Of a stretch of DNA of 6,269 nucleotides, positions 5,405 to 6,269 are shown one piece after another. Positions within the stretch are counted from its first letter, which is position 1, and each line of letters begins with the position of its first letter. A program made the translations under genes and the position numbers. The stretch comes from Deltaproteobacteria bacterium UBA6601 (GTDB taxonomy: Bacteria; Myxococcota_A; UBA796; UBA9615). The stretch covers positions 1 to 6,269 of the forward strand of contig DJIF01000029.1 in assembly GCA_002433485.1 (NCBI GenBank), read 5' to 3'. The notes under the pieces are model-generated. The model was not told the origin of the DNA. It saw only the letters and a program-made list of their open reading frames with translations, and ran no database searches.

Positions 5405-6135
5405 CAGCGCTTCGCCTCCATGCGCACCGTGTCGAGCATCCCCTTGATGGACGAGCCGCCCACAGCAGTGAGCGCGCGGGCATGCTGCATGGCTGCCTCG
5501 CCGTCGCCGCGGTGTACGGCATCGGCGATGTCGGTGTAGTGGTCGAGGCGGCGGTACTCTTCGGCCATGACGTGGGTGAGCAGTCGGGAGAATTTGCTGT
5601 AGCTCTCGATGAGGGTGTTGTAGGCCAGCCGATAGGCGACGTTGCCCGATGCCTGGGCCAGCTCGGCCCAGAACTGTTGGGCCAGATCCTGGAGCTCATT
5701 GAGTTCAATGTCTGCGCTGCCCATGGCAGTGACCAGCTGTTCGAGCCGCTCGCTCTGCTCATCGCTGGCTCGTAGTGCAGCCAGCCGGGCGATGTCGGGA
5801 GCCAGCGCGCTGCGCATTTCTACCACGCTGCGCGCAACCTCGATGTTGAGCTCACCTTGCGAGGTGAACAGCAGCGCGGAGAGCAGGTCAAGTCCCGCGC
5901 TCTCCCGGTAGTCGAGCACCCGGGTCGCGCCACCGTGCTGACAATGTATCAGCCGGGCCTGCTCCAGCCGGCGCAGCGCTTCGCGCAGCGCGCCCCGATT
6001 GACCTGCAGCATCTCGCACAGCACCCGCTCGGCCGGCAGCCGGGTGCCCGGCTCCATCTCGCCGTCGACGATGCGTCCACGGAGCTGCTCAAAGACGGCA
6101 TCGCTGAGGCTCTGTTTTTGAATGGGTTCGAGCAT
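5404..6135 (-). CDS. FadR-like GntR-family transcriptional regulator
   Basis: The product has 243 residues, close to the 239 of E. coli FadR. A winged helix (about 10-76) contains LPAER (33-37), VNRGALREALRRLE (45-58) and the wing QHGGATRV (66-73). Arg37, Arg47, Arg51 and His67 align, with a constant offset of two, with the E. coli FadR DNA contacts Arg35, Arg45, Arg49 and His65. An all-helical effector domain follows (about 80-230), with ESAGLDLLSALL and QQFWAELAQASGN resembling FadR (ETSGLNILETL; FRGLAFASGN). Trp156 sits where metal-binding FCD proteins have a His, so an acyl-CoA-type ligand is more likely than a metal-dependent one. ATG 6135 is supported by AAGGAG. It is coupled to the hydroxylase gene and likely controls it and itself. 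It may not be an orthologue of FadR, so no symbol is given. Confidence 0.9.
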   Translation of the reverse strand: MLEPIQKQSLSDAVFEQLRGRIVDGEMEPGTRLPAERVLCEMLQVNRGALREALRRLEQARLIHCQHGGATRVLDYRESAGLDLLSALLFTSQGELNIEVARSVVEMRSALAPDIARLAALRASDEQSERLEQLVTAMGSADIELNELQDLAQQFWAELAQASGNVAYRLAYNTLIESYSKFSRLLTHVMAEEYRRLDHYTDIADAVHRGDGEAAMQHARALTAVGGSSIKGMLDTVRMEAKR

Positions 6136-6153
6136 GGCGGTCTCCTTAAGACT

Positions 6154-6182
6154 TGAATATCACCTGATGATATGATCGTCAA
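6154..6182 (-). promoter_or_regulatory. sigma-70-type promoter for the regulator-hydroxylase operon
   Basis: On the minus strand, a -35 TTGACG (6177-6182) is followed by 17 nt and an extended -10, TG-A-TATTCA (hexamer at 6154-6159). The hexamer itself is weak, but the TG extension and near-consensus -35 compensate. The predicted start of transcription (about 6147) leaves a very short leader that begins near the AAGGAG ribosome site at 6142-6147. Confidence 0.55.
6157..6173. promoter_or_regulatory. inverted repeat ATATCA-N5-TGATAT in the promoter spacer
   Basis: A perfect 6-bp dyad with a 5-bp spacer (CCTGA) covers the -10 edge and the spacer of the predicted promoter. Its arms differ from the TGGT/ACCA site, so it may be bound by a different regulator or be an AT-rich promoter feature by chance. 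The related motif ATATGAT recurs at 6170-6176 and 6216-6222. Confidence 0.35.
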
Positions 6183-6198
6183 CTGGTATTACCACTTG
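6180..6198. promoter_or_regulatory. FadR-type operator overlapping the -35 element
   Basis: CAACTGGTATTACCACTTG is a palindrome centred at 6189 with the perfect core TGGT-ATT-ACCA and one mismatched pair further out. The E. coli FadR consensus core is TGGT-N3-ACCA, and GntR/FadR-subfamily sites generally have GT-N3-AC. The site overlaps the predicted -35, so binding should block RNA polymerase and give autorepression of the operon. The DNA-contact residues of the downstream regulator match this core. Confidence 0.65.
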
Positions 6199-6269
6199 CT
6201 TCGCACGGGACCCACATATGATATCGATGGCATCGGGTCATATAGGGGGCAGGGCCCTGGGGCAGGGCC
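6199..6269. repeat. upstream non-coding end with GC-rich inverted and direct repeats
   Basis: No gene is visible here. A dyad ATATGA (6216-6221)/TCATAT (6238-6243) surrounds CGATG-G-CATCG (6225-6235). GGGGCAGGGCC occurs at 6246-6256 and again at 6259-6269 (13-bp period), and GGCCCTG-GGG-CAGGGCC (6253-6269) is a perfect 7-bp inverted repeat that reaches the window edge. This may be the terminator or spacer of an upstream gene outside the window. Confidence 0.45.

Noticed and set aside
1302..5406. Global reassignment of TGA to Trp or Gly.
   Set aside because: TGA terminates several other genes here at natural protein ends, including overlap junctions ATGA and TGATG, and Trp is encoded by TGG as usual.
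5094..5762. Overlapping minus-strand frame across the regulator-hydroxylase junction, rich in Ser, Arg and Pro.
   Set aside because: It is the shadow of two well-supported domain-bearing genes and shows no family features.

Overview
The window is GC-rich Gram-negative bacterial DNA in which every supported gene lies on the minus strand, so transcription runs from high to low coordinates. The lipoproteins with Asp-rich linkers, two of which carry eukaryote-like extracellular domains (LNR-like and SRCR), together with several outer-membrane-type proteins, suggest a deltaproteobacterial lineage in the wide sense (Myxococcota, Bradymonadota, Desulfobacterota or relatives). This is an inference from style; there is no marker gene here.

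Right part (about 4712-6269): a promoter with an overlapping FadR-type palindrome (TGGT-N3-ACCA) drives a FadR-like GntR regulator (5404-6135). The regulator is translationally coupled by a TGATG overlap to a membrane di-iron fatty acid hydroxylase-superfamily protein (4712-5404). The pair looks like a self-regulated lipid-modification unit.

Middle and left part (324-4587): a tightly packed cluster of exported proteins, in order of transcription. It contains an outer-membrane beta-barrel protein (3247-4587, GTG start); two lipoproteins that share an N-terminal module but end in different disulfide-rich domains (2816-3229, LNR-like; 2205-2825, SRCR); an exported fusion of a heavy-metal-associated (HMA) domain and a thioredoxin fold (1397-2122); and, coupled to it by an ATGA overlap, a barrel-type protein (324-1400). 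After a 113-bp gap with a hairpin comes a further acidic lipoprotein that runs off the left edge (1-210).

The main discovery candidate is the gene at 324-1400. Its signal peptide and its body are in the same frame, separated only by two in-frame TGA codons spaced as U-x-x-U (positions 30 and 33, just after the signal peptidase site). A 5-bp hairpin with an AGGUU loop starts 11 nt after the second TGA. That spacing and loop closely resemble the bacterial SECIS of E. coli fdhF. TGA also serves as a normal stop in this window. The simplest reading is a previously undescribed outer-membrane or exported selenoprotein with a UxxU motif at its mature N-terminus, made together with an HMA-thioredoxin partner that could act on it or on a shared metal. 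This rests on sequence reading alone and needs the comparisons listed in the findings.
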